A stretch of 6,853 nt of DNA from Anaerolineae bacterium. GTDB lineage: Bacteria > Chloroflexota > Anaerolineae > Epilineales > JAHCIE01. The stretch spans positions 1 to 6,853 of the forward strand of contig JAHCIE010000178.1 in NCBI GenBank assembly GCA_026129385.1, given 5' to 3'. A program made the translations under genes and the position numbers. The notes below the pieces were generated by a model. It saw nothing but the letters and a program-made list of their open reading frames with translations. It did not search any database and was not told the DNA's origin. Positions within the stretch are counted from its first letter, which is position 1. Each line of letters opens with the position of its first letter. Below, in pieces: positions 5,165 to 6,853 of the stretch.

Positions 5165-6043
5165 CTACCGCGCCCGTCCCTGCTCCAGCGCCGCCGAGCC
5201 GCCCGCAATATCCAGCAATTCGCGGGTGATACTCTCCTGGCGCGCCTTGTTATAGGTCAGTGTCAAGTCATCGATCAACTCACCGGCGGCGTCGTTGGCG
5301 TTACGCATGGCAACCATCTGCGCACTGAAGAAGCTCGCCGCCGATTCGAGCAGCGCCTGATAGACGAGCATCTCCGTAAAGCGCGGCAGCACCGAGGCTA
5401 ACACATCCTCCGCGCTCGGCTCGTAGATGTAGTCCACCATGCCGCGCCGCTCGTCGGCCAGCCACACCGGTTCGACCGGCAACAACTGCTGGATCACTGG
5501 CACCTGGCGCAGCGTAGATTGAAAATCCGTGTAGCCCAGGTAGACCGCATCCAGATCGCCCTTGAGAAAGTCCTCCATCGCGATGCGGGCGATGGGCAGC
5601 GCCGCCGTCAGCGTGGGCGGGTCGGGCACGGGGACAAACTCGGCGCGGATAGGGCGGCCCACCCGCAGCATGAAGTCGCGGCCCTTGCGGCCCACAGCGA
5701 CCACGCTGACGTTGCTTTTCTGCTCGCGCATCCAGCGCAACGCCTCGCGAATCATATTCGAGTTGAAGCTGCCCGCCAGGCCACGATCAGCCGTGATGAG
5801 AATGAGGGCTACGTTGCGCTGGTCGCGCTGTTGCAGCAGGGGGTGGGGGACTGCGCCGCGCGCAGTCTGCCGTGCAATCGAGCCAAGTACCTCGCGCGCC
5901 TTCTCAGCGTAGGGGCGGGTGGCGAGTGTCTGCTGTTGGGCGCGCCGCATCTTGGAGGCCGCAACGGTCTCCATGGCCTTGGTAATCTGCTTGATGTTCT
6001 TGACGCTGCGGATGCGGCGTCGAATCTCGCGCGCGCTAGCCAC
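5165..6043 (-). CDS. atpG: ATP synthase F1 gamma subunit
   Basis: The 292-residue product is the gamma subunit, the coiled-coil rotor shaft that turns inside the alpha3-beta3 ring. The N-terminal helix (ASAREIRRRIRSVKNIKQIT, 2-21, then KAMETVAASKMRRAQ) and C-terminal helix (LTLTYNKARQESITRELLDI, 260-279) are typical, as is the central ILITADRGLAGSFNSN (81-96). No cysteine-bearing regulatory insert of the chloroplast type is present. I place the start at the GTG of 6043: GAGGAG (6049-6054) lies 5 nt upstream and the next residues match normal gamma N-termini. An in-frame start at 6094 would add 17 unconserved residues and begin inside the hairpin region, so it is unlikely. The gap from the atpA stop is unusually long for an atp operon (101 nt) and contains a large hairpin. 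Confidence 0.97.
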   Translation of the reverse strand: MASAREIRRRIRSVKNIKQITKAMETVAASKMRRAQQQTLATRPYAEKAREVLGSIARQTARGAVPHPLLQQRDQRNVALILITADRGLAGSFNSNMIREALRWMREQKSNVSVVAVGRKGRDFMLRVGRPIRAEFVPVPDPPTLTAALPIARIAMEDFLKGDLDAVYLGYTDFQSTLRQVPVIQQLLPVEPVWLADERRGMVDYIYEPSAEDVLASVLPRFTEMLVYQALLESAASFFSAQMVAMRNANDAAGELIDDLTLTYNKARQESITRELLDIAGGSAALEQGRAR

Positions 6044-6144
6044 GGTATCTCCTCGTAGAGCGGGGAGCGTCAAGCGTGGAGCGACGAGACACACGCCTGC
6101 GCGTCTCTACCTCGCTCGACGCTTCCCGCCCCACGCTCTACGCC
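6044..6144. other. atpA-atpG intergenic region
   Basis: The 101-nt gap contains almost nothing but the imperfect palindrome at 6054-6142 and the GAGGAG ribosome binding site of atpG (6049-6054). No -35/-10 pair is evident, so atpG is probably transcribed from upstream of atpA. Confidence 0.7.
6054..6142. repeat. Large imperfect palindrome between atpA and atpG, abutting the atpG ribosome binding site
   Basis: The outer arms CGTAGAGCG (6054-6062) and CGCTCTACG (6134-6142) are perfectly complementary. Further pairing is available inward between GGG and CCC, AGCGTC (6066-6071) and GACGCT (6118-6123), GAGCG (6079-6083) and CGCTC (6113-6117), and GAGAC (6086-6090) and GTCTC (6103-6107). In the atp mRNA this would fold into a long interrupted hairpin whose 3' foot touches the first base of the atpG Shine-Dalgarno sequence. 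It could lower atpG translation relative to atpA, or be a decayed palindromic repeat of the GTAGAGACGCG type seen in intergenic DNA of several phyla. Both readings are inference. Confidence 0.75.
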
Positions 6145-6853
6145 TTACACAGGCGGCGTCCAGGACGCATTGAATTGATCGAGCGCCGCGCGCAACTGCT
6201 GCACAGTCGGGGAGGCGTCGGCCCCAATCTTCGGGTCGAACAGGCGCTTCTCCGACTCGATACTCGACAGCACCCCCGCATAGTTGCGCTCCACGAAGCG
6301 ATGGAAGTCGGCCTCCCAGGCGCCCACATGCCCCACCGCTACTTTGTCCAGATAGCCGTTGTTGACGGCATACAGGATGCACACCTCCTGGGCCATGGAC
6401 AGCGGCTGGTACTGGGGTTGCTTCAGGACTTCCTGGATACGCACGCCGCGATCCAACTGCCGCTTGGTAACGGCGTCCAGGTCGGAGCCGAACTGGGCAA
6501 AGGCGGCCAGCTCGCGGAACTGGGATAGCTCGCTCTTGAGGCGACCCACGGCCTGCTTCATGCCGCGCGTCTGGGCGTCGCCGCCCACCCGTGACACCGA
6601 CAGACCCGTGTTCACAGCGGGGCGAACACCGGCGTAGAACAGGTCACTTTCCAGGAAGATCTGACCGTCGGTAATGGAGATGACGTTGGTCGGGATGTAG
6701 GCCGATACGTCGCCCGCCTGGGTCTCGATGATGGGCAGGGCCGTCAGCGACCCGCCGCCGTGCTCTTCGTTCAGGCGCGCGGCGCGCTCCAGCAGGCGCG
6801 AGTGCAGGTAGAACACATCGCCGGGGTAGGCCTCGCGACCCGGTGGGCGGCGC
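6145..6853 (-). CDS. atpA: ATP synthase F1 alpha subunit, C-terminal part (5' end beyond window)
   Basis: The frame is open from the right edge to the TAA at 6147-6145 and encodes the last 235 residues of an alpha subunit that is usually just over 500 long. Alpha forms the non-catalytic partner of beta in the F1 hexamer and donates an arginine finger to the catalytic site. Diagnostic stretches are RRPPGREAYPGDVFYLHSRL at the window edge, SLTALPIIETQAGDVSAYIP, TNVISITDGQIFLESDLF, and RPAVNTGLSVSRVGG with the arginine finger in SVSRVGG. The C-terminal helical domain follows and ends in QFNASWTPPV. The P-loop lies upstream of this window. An in-frame GTG at 6816 falls inside the conserved GDVFYLHSRLLERAA segment and is not a start. 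Confidence 0.98.
   Translation of the reverse strand, partial: RRPPGREAYPGDVFYLHSRLLERAARLNEEHGGGSLTALPIIETQAGDVSAYIPTNVISITDGQIFLESDLFYAGVRPAVNTGLSVSRVGGDAQTRGMKQAVGRLKSELSQFRELAAFAQFGSDLDAVTKRQLDRGVRIQEVLKQPQYQPLSMAQEVCILYAVNNGYLDKVAVGHVGAWEADFHRFVERNYAGVLSSIESEKRLFDPKIGADASPTVQQLRAALDQFNASWTPPV

Noticed and set aside
4127..5401. A 424-codon plus-strand open frame antisense to atpD and the end of atpG
   Set aside because: It lies opposite a fully conserved atpD frame. Its protein is rich in His, Arg, Ala and Gly, as expected from the complement of GC-rich coding sequence, and shows no recognisable motif.
6044..6094. A longer atpG beginning at 6094
   Set aside because: The additional 17 residues do not match gamma subunits and the start lies within the palindrome, while the GTG at 6043 has GAGGAG at good spacing and begins the conserved N-terminus.
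6814..6816. GTG as a start for a short alpha subunit
   Set aside because: The upstream codons in the same frame encode the conserved RRPPGREAYPGD segment, so the gene continues past the window edge.
1..6853. tRNA, rRNA, riboswitch, transposase, or phage genes
   Set aside because: I looked in the gaps and on both strands and saw no such signature; the gaps are short and accounted for by promoters, ribosome binding sites and palindromes.

Overview
The window is GC-rich chromosomal DNA with every recognisable gene on the minus strand. Read in transcription order (right to left), it holds the 3' part of atpA, then complete atpG, atpD and atpC (F1 sector of the F-type ATP synthase), a complete MreB/Mbl-type actin-like gene, complete rplI (ribosomal protein L9), and the 5' part of a gene for an exported SpoIID-family protein that runs off the left edge. 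High GC, Shine-Dalgarno sites in front of every start, GTG starts for atpG and the SpoIID-like gene, and an MreB beside the atp operon fit a Gram-positive-like or Chloroflexota-type bacterium. My best guess is Chloroflexota; this rests on general resemblance and was not checked by a search.

Layout: 6145-6853 atpA C-terminal part; 6044-6144 gap with a large imperfect hairpin ending at the atpG ribosome binding site; 5165-6043 atpG (GTG start); 3677-5113 atpD; 3237-3665 atpC; 3011-3236 gap with a strong GC hairpin behind atpC and a good sigma70-type promoter for mreB; 2003-3010 mreB-like gene; 1864-2002 gap with a 13-bp perfect dyad and an extended -10 promoter for rplI; 1357-1863 rplI; 1130-1356 gap with a textbook intrinsic terminator behind rplI; 1-1129 SpoIID-like gene, cut by the window edge.

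The transcription units appear to be (i) the atp operon ending at the hairpin at 3164-3212, (ii) mreB from its own promoter, (iii) rplI from its own promoter, ended at 1266-1302, and (iv) the SpoIID-like gene, for which I see no convincing promoter. Functionally the window joins energy conversion (ATP synthase) with cell-wall growth and remodelling (MreB scaffold, SpoIID-type peptidoglycan lytic domain) and translation (L9).

I found no mobile element, CRISPR array, RNA gene or new multi-gene system. The points worth a second look are the SpoIID-like gene, which is easily missed because of its GTG start and edge truncation; a repeat-like palindrome embedded in its coding sequence; Asp-to-Asn changes at two conserved MreB positions; and palindromes in all four larger intergenic gaps.
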